A DNA stretch of 64,000 nucleotides from Argentina anserina (lineage: Eukaryota; Streptophyta; Magnoliopsida; Rosales; Rosaceae): assembly GCF_933775445.1 (NCBI RefSeq), contig NC_065873.1:62001-126000 (forward strand). Direction: 5' to 3'. The notes below the pieces were generated by a model, which made no database searches, was not told the origin of the DNA, and saw nothing but the letters and a program-made list of their open reading frames with translations. The translations under genes and the position numbers were made by a program. Positions 26,990 through 38,700 of the stretch are shown piece by piece (the first letter of the stretch is position 1; the number at the start of each line of letters is the position of its first letter).

Positions 26990-29900
26990 GTCAAGTAACC
27001 ATACATGTAACTAATCATGCAATCAAGTAACTGTTTATCTAACTAGTTGTGCAGTCTATAACAACCGTGTAACTATGCAGGTAACTGGTCATGTACCTGA
27101 CTATTTGTAGTTGTGTTAATAACTTTGTTGGTATTGAGTTTTTGTCTTAATAATTGTATTGGTAATTGTGTATGTAACCATATTGGTCACCGTGTTTTTA
27201 TTAAGTAACTGTTAGGTCACTATTTAAGTATCTAATCATGTAACTAACCACATAACTGTATTGTAATTTTATATGTGACTGTATTAGTAACTATTTTGAT
27301 AACTGTGGTGATAAGTTTGTTTGTATTGAGTAAATGTCACATCAACTATATTGACTTTGCAAGTGAATGTATGTAAAACAATGTGTTAATGTTGTTTGAT
27401 TGTCTATCTAAATAATTAGTTACATGATCAGTTACTTAAAAATAGTTATATGAGCATATGTTGATAATATTGAGTAACTGTATTGACATTGTGTAACTGT
27501 CTTGGTAACTATGTTGGTAACTGTCTGGGTAACTATATTAGTAACTCTATTGAAATTGAGTAACTATTAGTGACTCTATTGGAATTGAGTAACTGTCTTG
27601 GTAACTATATTAGTAACTCGGTTGGAAATGAGTAACTGTCTTGGTAACTATATTAGTAACTCTATTGAAATTGAGTAACTATTAGTGACTCTTTTGAAAT
27701 TGAATAATTGTTTTGGTAACTATATTATTAACTCTGTTGGAAATGAGTAACTGTATTGGTAACTGTATGGGTAACTATATTAGTAACTATTGAAATTGAG
27801 TAACTATTAGTGACTGTTGGAATTAAGTAACTATCTTGGTAACTATATTAGTAACTCTGTTGTAATTGCTTAACTATCTTGGTAACTATATTAGTAACTC
27901 TGTTGGAAATGAGTAATTGTCTTGGTAACTATATTGGTAACTTTGTTGGAATTGCGTAACTGTCTTGGTAACTATATTAGTAAATTTTTTGGAATTGTGT
28001 AACTGTCTTTGTAACTATATTAGTAACTCTGTTGGAAATGAGTAACTGTCTTAGTAACTATGTTGGTAATTGTCTGGTAATGTCAGGATAAAGCAGAGAC
28101 AAGATAATAGAGGTGATGAGGTGAATATATAACAAGTATGTTTGTGTATGTGTGTGTGTGCATTGAACATATGATCATATGGTTGACCATGAAATTATCT
28201 AGTTATGTAGGATTTTTTTTTGTGAAAGTTGATGGCTGTAATTAGTTTTACTTGTGCTTTTGCTACATGTTCACATAAATAATGCATGTAACTGAGTAAG
28301 TAACAATTGAGTAACTAGTATGTGTGGATATATCAATCAATTAATTGTCAAATACGCTACAAGAAATGAGTAACGGTCAATTGTAATTGGCTTTACCTAT
28401 GCTTTTCTTATTGGTAACTGTGTTTCCATAAAATAATTGTTTGGTAACTGTGGATATTATTTTTTTCATAGGTGCGATTTTGGGAGATACAACAAAGTAG
28501 AGGAAAGACAACCATTCCGCAGTGATTTCCTTTAAAACGTATATACATGGAGTACTGAGATTTTAACAGTTACCTAACATTACATGTATATGTTGTTAAG
28601 TTCTCATTATGTTACTTCAAGTGACTAGTTTGCGAGTTACATGAAAGTTACATGGTAATTAGTCATGTAACTGACTCTATAACTACCTAACTAGTCAAGT
28701 AACTAGAAATGTAACTAAATTACCTAAGTTACCTCTTATGTAACTATTCTAGTAATTTAGCACTACTTATGTAACTGGTTTTGTAACTACAAACTTATTG
28801 TTCATGTAACTGATTATTTGTTGGGTAAGTATAATCAATCTTCTAATTACTTAAGCATTGCATCAACAGTATCTAGGTAACTGATTATTCTAGTTATGTT
28901 AGTAGTTACATCACAAGTTCTTGATTAGCCACTTTGTGAGTTACTTAAGTAGTTATCATACTTGAATAGTTTTTTTGGTGGTTACCATACTTAAAATATT
29001 ACATAGTCGGTTACATGATTGTTTACTTACTTAGTTACTTGACTAATTTGAGTAAATTCATGACCAGTTACTTGAGTAGTTACAAAATAGTTACTTCGAT
29101 AACTATTCTAGTAACTGTATTGACATTAAGTAAGTGTCTAAGTAACTTTGTTGGCATTAAGTATTTGTCTCAGATAAATTGTTCCAGATCTTGTAAGTTA
29201 CGAGTCACTTGAGTAGTTACATGTTGGATACTTGGATTACATTAATAGTTACTTGAGTAGTTACATAATAGTTACATAATAGTTACTTTAGTAACTGTAT
29301 TGACATTAAGTAACTATTTCGGTAACTGTGTTGACATTAAGTATGGTCCTAATGTATAAATGCATGGGCATTAAGGAATTGTCTCAAAATAGTCATGACC
29401 AGTTACTCAGATAATTGTTCCGGATCTTGTAAGTTGCGAGTCATTTGAGTAGTTACATGTTAGATTGCATTAATAGTTACTTACGTAGTTACATGACTAG
29501 TTATTTGAGTAGTTACATAGTATAGTTACTTTAGTAATTGTAACTATTTTGGTAACTATGTTGACATTAAGTATTGTCCAGATGTATAACTGCATGGGCA
29601 TTAAGAAACTGTCTCAAACTAGTCATGATCAGTTATCTGAGTAATTACACAATTATTACTCCGGTAACTATATTGACATTAAGTAAAAATCTCAATGTCT
29701 GTATTGACATTTAATAATTGTCTTAGTAACTATTTATGTAACTAGATGGATAACTGTTTGGTAACTGTGTTAGTAACTCTGTTGGTATTAAGTAACTAAC
29801 TCAGTCACTTTGCTACATATGTAAATAAGCCACACTATTGTTGCGATCGACGCTTGACTAATTATAGGTCTTGTTATACCATGCAAATAATCAGTTACAT
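26990..29900. repeat. Degenerate GTAACT/AGTTAC minisatellite region, about 3 kb
   Basis: The hexamer GTAACT and its complement AGTTAC recur about every 10-20 bp for nearly 3 kb. The best-ordered part, 27480-28080, is built from a unit of about 43 bp made of three GTAACT words spaced 12, 19 and 12 bp, for example GTAACTATATTAGTAACTCT. Nearly all words there point the same way. After about 28600 the AGTTAC orientation becomes common and the two orientations mix (TAGTTACTTGAGTAGTTAC). No frame stays open long enough to suggest a protein, and no terminal repeats or target duplications were recognised. This is not a transposon family I know. Confidence 0.75.
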
Positions 29901-30041
29901 GACCAATAATTTCAATAGTTACAAGACCATTTTATAAGTATTGCCCAAAGAGACGAGAACCAAAATAAAAAAAAAACATAAAAGAACCGAACAAGGTAGT
30001 CTCATGATATAAACTCTATGACAAAAGGGCAAAAATAAGAT

Positions 30042-31562
30042 TTATTTGACTTTCGACTTAATGAGTTCGAGGGCATCGGATTCGGCTGGAAGAGCAGGAA
30101 TTGCACCCTTTTGAGTAGTACAGATAGCACCACAAGCATTTGCAAAAGACAGAGCCTCCTTCAATTTTGCGTCATCCTATATAATAGTGTAAAAAAAATG
30201 ATTGTAACGTGACTATCTACACTATCTATTAAAGAAATATGACTGTAACGTGATTATTTACAATATCTACTAAAGAAAAGATTGTGTCACATAATTATCA
30301 AAATTAGGAAATGAAAGTCTAACATACTGAAATATATCTTACCTCAAAAATGGACATATCTTTAGCCATAGAAAGAAGAAATGAACCGACAAAAGCATCA
30401 CCCGCCCCAGTTGTGTCAACAGTTTTAACCGCGAAGCCAGTCACATTTCCTTTGAATTTCTGTATATGTGTTACATTAATTTAGCATGAGTAGATTAGTA
30501 TATGTACGTAGAAGTATGTAGAAAGTGTTGAAGGGTCAGTGAAATCGGTGGACCGTACCTTAGTGAAGTATCTGCAACCCTTCTCACCATCAGTGACGAC
30601 GAGCAGTTTAAGATTATCGTGCCAGAGGGAGAGAACCACTTCTTCTTTGTTAGGATCTCCTTGAGTTAGGAATTGCACCTCATCATCGCTCACCTATAAA
30701 TTAGTACTAGATTGGTTAAAACATAAAATAACACATGCGTGACATGTTATAATGAATTTTTTTTGTTCAAAAATAAATTATATATATATATATTGGGATA
30801 TTGATTTATCTACAAATGCAGGTAAGTTATGCAATGATAGGTACCTTAATAAAATCAGCCTGATTCCAGATGCTCTTGATGCCATTTCTAGCAGCATCAG
30901 CAGAAGGCCAGAGGGGCAACCTGACGTTGGGATCATAGGAAAGCAGTATACCGGCATCCTTGGCGGCTTTCATAGCCGCCATATGAGCCGATTTGCATGG
31001 CTCAGATATAAGGCTTATGGATCCATAATGGAAGATCTTGGCCTTCTTAATCAGACCCATGTTCAGCTCTGAATCTTTGAGCAACATGTCAGCACTAGGG
31101 TTTCTGTAGAACATGAACTCCCTCTCACCGTCCGTTCTCAAGGTCACAAACGCCAGTGCGGTTCGAGCATGCGTATCCACGCAGACTCCCTCAGTGTTTA
31201 CTCCATTCTTTTTCAGTATATTGATCAGCATGTGTCCAAACTCGTCATCTCCCACCTATACATTCATGTCATACATCATGATATATCATATCATATTAGC
31301 TAGTTAAATAATTACTTATATATAATGTACAGATCGCATGGAACAAAGAAAGAGATCCATCATATCATATATGGAATCCGAAAGGAACCTTTCCGACGAA
31401 TGCCGATTTTCCACCAAGCTTGGTGATAGCACAAGCCACATTGGCAGGTGCACCACCAGGGGCTTTAAGGAATCCGGTGGAATCCGCCAACGAAACTCCA
31501 GCGGTGTCGGGGACAAAGTCGATCAACATCTCTCCGAAAGCAACAATCAGTGAATCCGCCAT
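30042..31562 (-). CDS. FRK: Fructokinase (pfkB family)
   Basis: Phosphorylates fructose with ATP to fructose-6-phosphate, feeding starch synthesis and glycolysis after sucrose cleavage; normally cytosolic. Five exons on the minus strand: 31562-31389, 31255-30845, 30693-30559, 30459-30343 and 30176-30042. All junctions are GT-AG at phase 0. The total is 972 nt, 323 aa, the usual size for plant fructokinases. pfkB signature 1 is visible as [16 protein letters not shown] (about 36-51). Signature 2 is [13 protein letters not shown] from residue 255, with the GAGD anion hole and catalytic Asp at 258-261. The N-terminus [18 protein letters not shown] is typical of the plant enzyme. No plastid transit peptide is obvious. 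A TATA box lies about 105 bp upstream. The gene appears intact. Confidence 0.94.
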
Positions 31563-31666
31563 CTTCTTTTCCGGCCTTCTGATTTGGTTGAGATCTAAAA
31601 CCTTGTTCTTCTGATCGAGATCTCAAATGTAGGTTGGCTGGTAAACAAGTTGATCAACAAGAGGCC

Positions 31667-31674
31667 TTTATATA
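31667..31674 (-). promoter_or_regulatory. TATA box of the fructokinase gene
   Basis: The minus strand reads CTATATAAAGG here, about 105 bp upstream of the fructokinase ATG. That spacing leaves a leader of about 70 nt, normal for a plant gene. Confidence 0.6.
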
Positions 31675-31679
31675 GAGCT

Positions 31680-32339
31680 GTTTCAGACTTTGGAAGCAAG
31701 ATAACTAACTGGTAATGCATCGCGTATAATTAGGATGAGATGTTTACTTACTATCTATATCTCGATATGATTGATTTCGCATCAAATTGGTACAACCATT
31801 ACATATCCCAACTGAAACAGATCGATCGAGGATATAATCTCGATCGAGTATATTTTGTACCGCAAGATTAAATTAGATTTTGTGTCCTACAGTCCTACTA
31901 GCGCTAAAACTATATCCAACGTAAGCCTCATCTTTTATTACTCATCAAAGATAAGATCTACTGTAATTAATTAATTATTGACCTCCCGATTATATTTCTA
32001 TGTTAATTGATTGGTGGATCATTTACTTGTCTTTGTGAGTTGCAACTTCTGTCAGTCATTATTTCTATTATTCCTATACTCAAGGATATAGCATCTAATG
32101 AGGTTATTACTCCGTTTTCTAATTCCATTACAACCTTACATGTGAAAGACGTACGTACCTTATCGAATTATATTCATTGTAAAAATTTCTTTTTTATTTA
32201 TTTTTCAAAAAATTGGATAGAGAACACTTTTAGACAATGTGCACCAAGTGTACAGGATTGCATTACCTCTGAGTTGGGTTGTTGCCCGTTCAAATTTCAA
32301 CGTCTGAGTTGTAAAGAGGCTTGAATTGTGAAGGCTAGT
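31680..32339. other. Fructokinase upstream region
   Basis: Promoter-distal intergenic sequence. Nothing firm is recognised. Part of the end nearest 32340 may already belong to the 5'-truncated LINE that follows. Confidence 0.4.
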
Positions 32340-33400
32340 CGGATACTCGGATTCAATTCTCTTTGTGTGTATTCCCACTAGGGCTGCCCTACACCGACGA
32401 CACATGCATGTGGACTGTGGAGGATTTGGAATGTGTGTTTTGTCATGGTGCGGTTGAGACAGGTAAACATGTATTTATGCAATGCCCTTCCCTTCTGTTG
32501 TTTTGGTCTTGAGGTCCTCTACATTTAGATCCCAACAAGCATAAACCTCTTGACTTGGTTAGTTGGGTGGTTAGCATGGTGGAGAGGCTCTGCTATGACC
32601 AGAGAGACATTCTCTTTATGTCTCTGTGGATCATTTGGATAGAGAGGAATAATATCCTCTGGAAAGGTGGTACTTGTTGTCCTCTTAATATGTCACAGTG
32701 GGTGGTACAACAGTTGGAAGTTTTTCAGCAGTATCATTCCAAGCCCGTCTCCAAGAAAAAACGCCCTCTCACAAAATGGCAGTGTCCCCCGCGAGGCCGA
32801 CTCAAAATGAATATAGATGGTGCGTTTATCAGTGATAGTAATTCTGGAGGTGTAGGGGTTGTAGTTAGAAATCATGATGGCTTGGGAATTGCTGCACTTG
32901 CAAGGCCTTTTGTACATGCGCACTCGGTTCTAAATATGGAAGCGGAGGCGTGTAGAGTTGGTCTTCTCCTGGGAATTTCTCTGGGATGGGATGACATTGA
33001 CATTGAAAGTGATTCGGCCATTCTTATTACAGCCCTTACGAGTGAAGCAGAGAATTATTCAGAGGTAAGTCGTATTTTGGATGATTGTAAGCATTACTTT
33101 GTTGCTTTTCGTTCAGTCAGAATAAGACATATTTTCCGTGAAGCAAATGGTGTAGCAGATAGACTAGCTCACTTTGCTTGTAAGTCTTATGTTGATGATT
33201 GTTGGTTAGAGGAAACTCCTGCTATTATTCAGGATGTTCTCTACGCGGATTTGAGTAGTTTGGACTATGTAGCACGGGGTTCAGGTTATACGTCCCCCCG
33301 ATGCAAAATTTTATTACTATTTCAATAAATGGAACCGGGCGTGGGGATGAGCCTCCCAGTTAGGCTGGGTTCCAAACCCCCCTTTACAAAAAAAAAAAAA
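32340..33400 (+). mobile_element. 5'-truncated L1-type LINE, 3' end of ORF2 with poly(A)
   Basis: Starting near 32370 the sequence matches the end of LINE ORF2: a reverse-transcriptase zinc-binding region (IPTRAALHRR, then CVFCHGAVETGKHVFMQC). A long open stretch at 32555-33328 carries an RNase H-like domain (MNIDGAFISDSNSGGVGVVV, NMEAEACRVGLLLGISLGW, DIESDSAILI, HIFREANGVADRLAHFAC). The short 3' untranslated tail contains GGGGATGAGCCTCCCAGT and ends in a 13-14 A run at 33388-33400. It is a sister copy of the full-length LINE at 47490 by domain order and wording. Upstream ORF2 is missing, the usual result of incomplete reverse transcription. I could not find target duplications. Confidence 0.85.
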
Positions 33401-33504
33401 ATACTCTCCGTAATCTTCCGGCATATCTTGTCCTAATTAATATAGGTTAGTCTAGATAAGGAAGGATATATAATCCATTATTCAACATGATACTCAATGT
33501 AATG

Positions 33505-35722
33505 TGTCACACCCCGAGACTATTTCCGGGACCGGAAAGCAACATTATTCGCCGTAGCCCCGAATTAATAAGCAACTGACACGTCAAATACGACGTGTCG
33601 ACTACCTATCAATCGAAACTACAAGGCTATGAATAAAAATAAAAATAAACCGACAACACGGCATGAAGAGCAAACGAAATATAAACGCAAATAAACAAAC
33701 GCGAAAGGTAGCGATGTAAGACTCAAACGTCAAACAAAGAACATGCCTAAGTCTCAATGACCAACTCGGTCTAACAAGAAGGTAAATCACCAGGTCGGAA
33801 GACGAGGAGTACCAGAGTACGCCAATTAAGTCAACTGGATCCAACTCGGAGATCGGAAAGATGGATACTGTGTAGTAAGATCCTTGGGACTGGACAACAA
33901 CCAACGAGCCTCGAACGCTATCAAACTACTAGCCTCCAGACCAACACCACTGGATACCTTTGGGTGAACTATGCGTCTAGTATTATCCATTCACAAGTCA
34001 TGGTACCGAAAATCAGGACAACAATACAATTTTCGATAAAGTATACGGTGCCGGATATCAGGACAACAGAGTCACCGTTAATACAATATGATGCCGGACA
34101 TCAGGATAACGTGATCACCAATACTAAATAAGACATGGTGCCGGATATCAGGACAACAAAATCAATGATCATACAGTATGGTGCAGGACATCAGGACAAC
34201 AGGATCACCGAAACTAAATCAAACACAGTGCCGGATATCAAGACGAATGAATCACCAATAATACAGTATGGTGCCGGACATCAGGACAACGAGATCACCA
34301 ATACTAAATAAGACTTGGTGCCGGATATCAGGACGACGGAATCACCGATAATGAAAAGATTGAATTTATTCTTCTGTCATTTAAATCTCTCACGCTTAAG
34401 AGTTTCTCGATTTCCGATTCACGCAGAAATCGAGTTAAAGGTTTAACCGTAAAGCTAAAATTACGTTTTATCGAAAAGTTACTAATTTTCCTTAATCCGA
34501 TTTAAATCGAGAGGCTTAAAGGTAAAAAGGTTGAATCGAGACTTAAGTAAAATTAAATTAATTATTGTTTGGGTAAACAGTAATTTTCAACTTAATTACT
34601 ACTAGGGGTAAGACCGTAATTATTGAAAGTTAACAGGGGCATCTTGATATTTTCACAATGACAGTAAAACGGTAAATAGAGTAATTTTGCCACGGTAAAA
34701 ACCATGGTTTTTACCCTTCACCTCCGATATGCAATTCCGGCCAAAAATCCGGTTTCTAACACTCCTAATTTAACATGCAACCATACCAAATGAATCGAAA
34801 CAACAATACGGTCACAACAACACTAAAATCAAGGAGATTGGAGCTCGTTTGATACCTTTACAAATAACCGGAAAAAGATCTGATCGGAGCTGCACTCCTC
34901 CGCGTCGATCCCGAGCTATTGTATCTCGATTGGGGTCTCATCCAAGGTGCTTCGACGCCGCCACATCCAACTCGAGCTAAACAGAGGTATCTAAGATCGA
35001 GAATCAAGGTCGTCGGCGACGGGGCTCACGACGGAGGAAAACAAGGGAAGAAATTTGGGACTAGTGCTTGGGAGTTGCGGATTGAAAGGGAAAAGATACC
35101 AGGGGAGGCTCAGAGATTACCAAAAGAGGAGGAGAATGTGGCCAGAACTCGTAACCTCGCCGAGAAGCTCACCGGCGTCACTGCTCGATTTCAAACTCGC
35201 CGGAAGGTGGCTCGAATCCGGCATGCAAGCACATGGTCTTGAAGAGCTCGAGGAGAGGGAGAAAATAGAGGCGGTGCGCGGCCAGAGGTGGCGGAAGGTG
35301 TCGGTGCGGCCGGTCAAAGCCGTCGGTCTACGGATCTTTTCGGGGAGAAGGAAGAGAAACAAAAGGAAGAAGAATAGAAGAAAAAAGAAGAAAAGAAGGA
35401 GAAGAAAAAAAGAAAGAAAAAAGAGAGAGAGAGAGAGGAACGGGCTTGGGCCCGGAGACGGGTCTTGGGCTTCTAAGCCCAAGGTTTTAAAAAAACCCAA
35501 ACTGAAGACTAAATTCAGAAAACAATTTTAAACACCGCAAAATTTAGAAATTTGTAAAACCTAAACTGAGTGTCGGAAAAACATTCCGCGAATACTCTCG
35601 CACTCACGACGACGAGTAGTTTAGTACAAAAAATAGTAGACTAAAAATTGGACATCTCAGAAAAATGTCGGTTAGCGTGACAATTATGCCAGAAAGATAA
35701 AGAAATTTTCCGGGGGCGCACA
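33505..35722. mobile_element. TG...CA LTR-like element (candidate solo LTR), 2.2 kb, inside copia 5' LTR
   Basis: The ends are TGTCACACCCCGAGAC and, at the right, CCGGGGGCGCACA. TAATG flanks both sides (33500-33504 and 35723-35727). The insertion point is proved by the intact copia 3' LTR, where the same flanks are contiguous as TGTAATGCCTATATATAAGG (about 42413-42432). Length is 2218 bp. It has no gag-pol. It contains a tandem array (34003-34353) and a purine-rich tract (35340-35440) whose open frames are low-complexity. Termini and duplication match the 20691-23992 element, so both probably belong to related LTR families. Confidence 0.78.
34003..34353 (+). repeat. Tandem array, unit about 57 bp, within the LTR-like element
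   Basis: GGTGCCGGATATCAGGACAAC and the alternating form GGTGCCGGACATCAGGACAAC recur six to seven times. They are separated by ATCACC-containing spacers, so two adjacent units make a higher-order repeat of about 118 bp. Sub-repeats of this kind are common in long plant LTRs. Confidence 0.8.
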
Positions 35723-38700
35723 TAATGCCTATATATAAGGTCTCCTTATCAATGAATAAAGATGATGATTCTCCCTATTTTGATGTGTATTACATTCTTC
35801 TATAACACGTTATCAACACGTAGTTCTAACCCTAAGTTCCTAGGTCTAGAACCCTAATTTCTGAAAAATTCATTATGTCATGCAAATAATTCGACAGAAG
35901 AAGACGCAAAATTCTTTATGTCATGAAAAAATTCAATAGAAGAAGAAGAAAATTTGTTGCTGAAAATAAGAGATAAAATATCAGTTTTGAACTAAAGCAC
36001 CCAAATATTCGCTCTGGGCACCCCTTGGTCTTCTCCGACCGACATAGGTCGACGCAGCGCCGCCTTCGTTGCCAAGTTGCAGCCCTAACGCTGCTAGTCT
36101 TGCTGTCAGAGCCCCGATCAACCTAGGTTTTAATGACGCAACACAACACCAACGGCGCCAAGGAACCAGACGCTGGAGACATGAACCCAACCTTGGGTCG
36201 CCGACTTGCGTGCCTAAAAACCCAGAAGCTGACAACCCTCCTCGAGCAATCCCGGTGTTCTAGCCCTTCGAGGTCGACCCGAATTCTTAGGGTCCTACCC
36301 GGTCGTCCTTCTCTGGCTTGACCCGACTTGGTTGAAGAGGTTTTTACCTCTTTTGGTAAATCAGTAAATTGGTAAATGGGGAATGGTAATTTCCCCCCGG
36401 TAAAAAGTTTTTTTACCTTACTGTCACTTTAGTAATTTTATTTTTATTTTTACTGATTTCCTATGTGATGAATTTAAACTAACCAGATGTTTTTATTTTG
36501 CTGAAATTTATCACATGACGATATGTAATCGAATGGCGAGAGTTACTTCGCGACGTATATTCGTGGATTCAAGTATGACCGTAGAACTAAACAGGAGCAA
36601 CACTTATACGCTGTTTATTTGGAAAACAAACAAGTATGTTTTAATTAACGTTAATGTTTTTGTGCAAATTTAAATTCCTCTAAATTGTGTCTTTCATCGG
36701 GGACTTTCAACCTCCCTTTCTTTTTCAACCAGATTATTTCTCTTCTCGGGTTGTATACATGGATATGATTCCCCTGGTACCGAGTTTTTGGAGCGGCTGA
36801 GAGTGCCGATGTTATCATCCGTAGTCGTTGTGTATAGCTACATTGGTTTGCAACAGAAATTATCGCTTATACAATCAGTTTGTGATTGAAATTGTCACTT
36901 ATACCATTGTGACGGAATTTGTCACGATTTATTGAATTAAATTACCATTCTATGGGACTTGACTTCCAATTCAGTACTTGGAAGTTGTATCGTATTGATA
37001 CTAATGAATCTTCCCTCTTATTAACCTCAACATGCACCTAAAAATTTGGCATTTTCATGTTGGATGTGTTATGCATCTAGTCCGGATTAATTTTCTTTGG
37101 TGCAACATCATTTCATTGAAAAACAGAAACATTATGGTCAAAATATACAAGAGCGAGATATGAGAAGTTCTTGAAACAAGACACTCATTATATGGAAGAA
37201 TATGAGAATATCTTCTCACTATTACTGATTTCAAAGCAATTATACAGTGCAGTTATAAAATGAAAATAATGAAGCATAAATACTTCGGTTAATAGTCTGA
37301 ACCACTACATATCTGCTTATTCCCAAGTTTCTGTGACTAATGTTACTTAGTTGATACTTTTTTTATATATTGGTTCATGGTCATGATCTCAATCTAATTG
37401 TTGGCTATAAAATTATCATGTAGTTCAAGTAAACGAATCTACGAGAATGTCTTGATGCATTTATGGTTTTATTACCAAAAGTAATATGTTAATGTAATAT
37501 AACACATTACATAATACATAGCACTACCTACATAAACCCACGGTTTTAATTGTGACATAAGTCAGGCTTACAAGATCTTTGTGTGGCGCAATGCACACTG
37601 ATATGATCTTTGATGTTGTTATTATACATTTGTTTCGGTTTTCTATAATCTTTGGCATATTAGGTCATTATTGATTTTTATCAACACTTTGCAAACTAGC
37701 ATTAAAAAACGCCAAAGGACTCTGAGCCATGAGCATGTACTCTCTGCTTTATTTCGAACTGACAAAGCTTGTTATAACATATTTATGTCTCGTTGGCATG
37801 ATGAAGCCTTGATTGATGTCTTGTTATGACATGTTTCCACCTTTTTTTGGTGATGATTTGTAGTGTTACATGCCATGAAATACACTCTATATTCCACCGT
37901 TTTAAAATATGATGATATTTTCACAAAGTTTGAATTGAACTAACGCTCGTACAAGATTAGGGGAGTTGTAAACTATAACAGGCTCGCGAGTTACGGTCTT
38001 GGCAGTATCGCCAAGATGTTTCGTCCGCCGCCCAATTTTACCCCTAATGGTATAAAAAATTGGCCGAGCTCTTATCTCGGCCCCTAGGCACCCAGCAGCC
38101 CCTGCAAGCCTCCCCCGGCAACCCCTATGAGGCCCCCCGCACGGCCTCCTCCCAAACTCCTAGCATTTTTGGCTCTATTTTGTTTATGCCGAAAACCCTT
38201 TTTGGGTATGCCTAGGCAATACCGATCATTTATATTTGGATCTATGGTGTATATGCATGATATTTGCATATCAAAATCACTCGTGAATGTCGTTTGGGGG
38301 TCTAAAATCCTTAAGTAACGTTAAGCGGTCATTCGGGACTATATTAGTACACTTGCCGAGCTTTATATTGTGATATTCATATGTCTTGACTTAAGACTAC
38401 TTGTCTCTATATTATTATTTATGAATATGTTAAAGAGACGTTGAGTACATAGCTAAATGAAAGCTATTAATGAATTTAATTTTAATCCATTATGACTACG
38501 ATGACTAGATCATCACAAAAGAATCAAAGAGTGTTTAGTGTTCAAGTTTATATGCCTTATGGCATTATGATTCAAGTCACATGCTTTTATGGGCCAATTG
38601 AGCAATTGAACCTATGAAATGGTTTTTGTCATAATAGTTGTCTACGTTGATAAATGTCCAACGATACCATATATAAAAATTGGTTAGATGATAAGCTACT

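Noticed and set aside
26990..29900. CRISPR-like array
   Set aside because: Repeats are degenerate, short and without unique spacers of constant length, and the genome is eukaryotic.
32555..33328. Host RNase H gene
   Set aside because: The domain is the C-terminal part of LINE ORF2: a zinc-binding region precedes it, and a LINE tail with poly(A) follows.
35055..35531. Lys/Arg-rich open frame resembling a basic nuclear protein
   Set aside because: It reads through a purine-rich low-complexity tract inside an LTR-like element; composition alone explains it.
36000..36330. Open frames on both strands in the copia interior
   Set aside because: They overlap each other, have no domain match and sit in an otherwise stop-ridden element.
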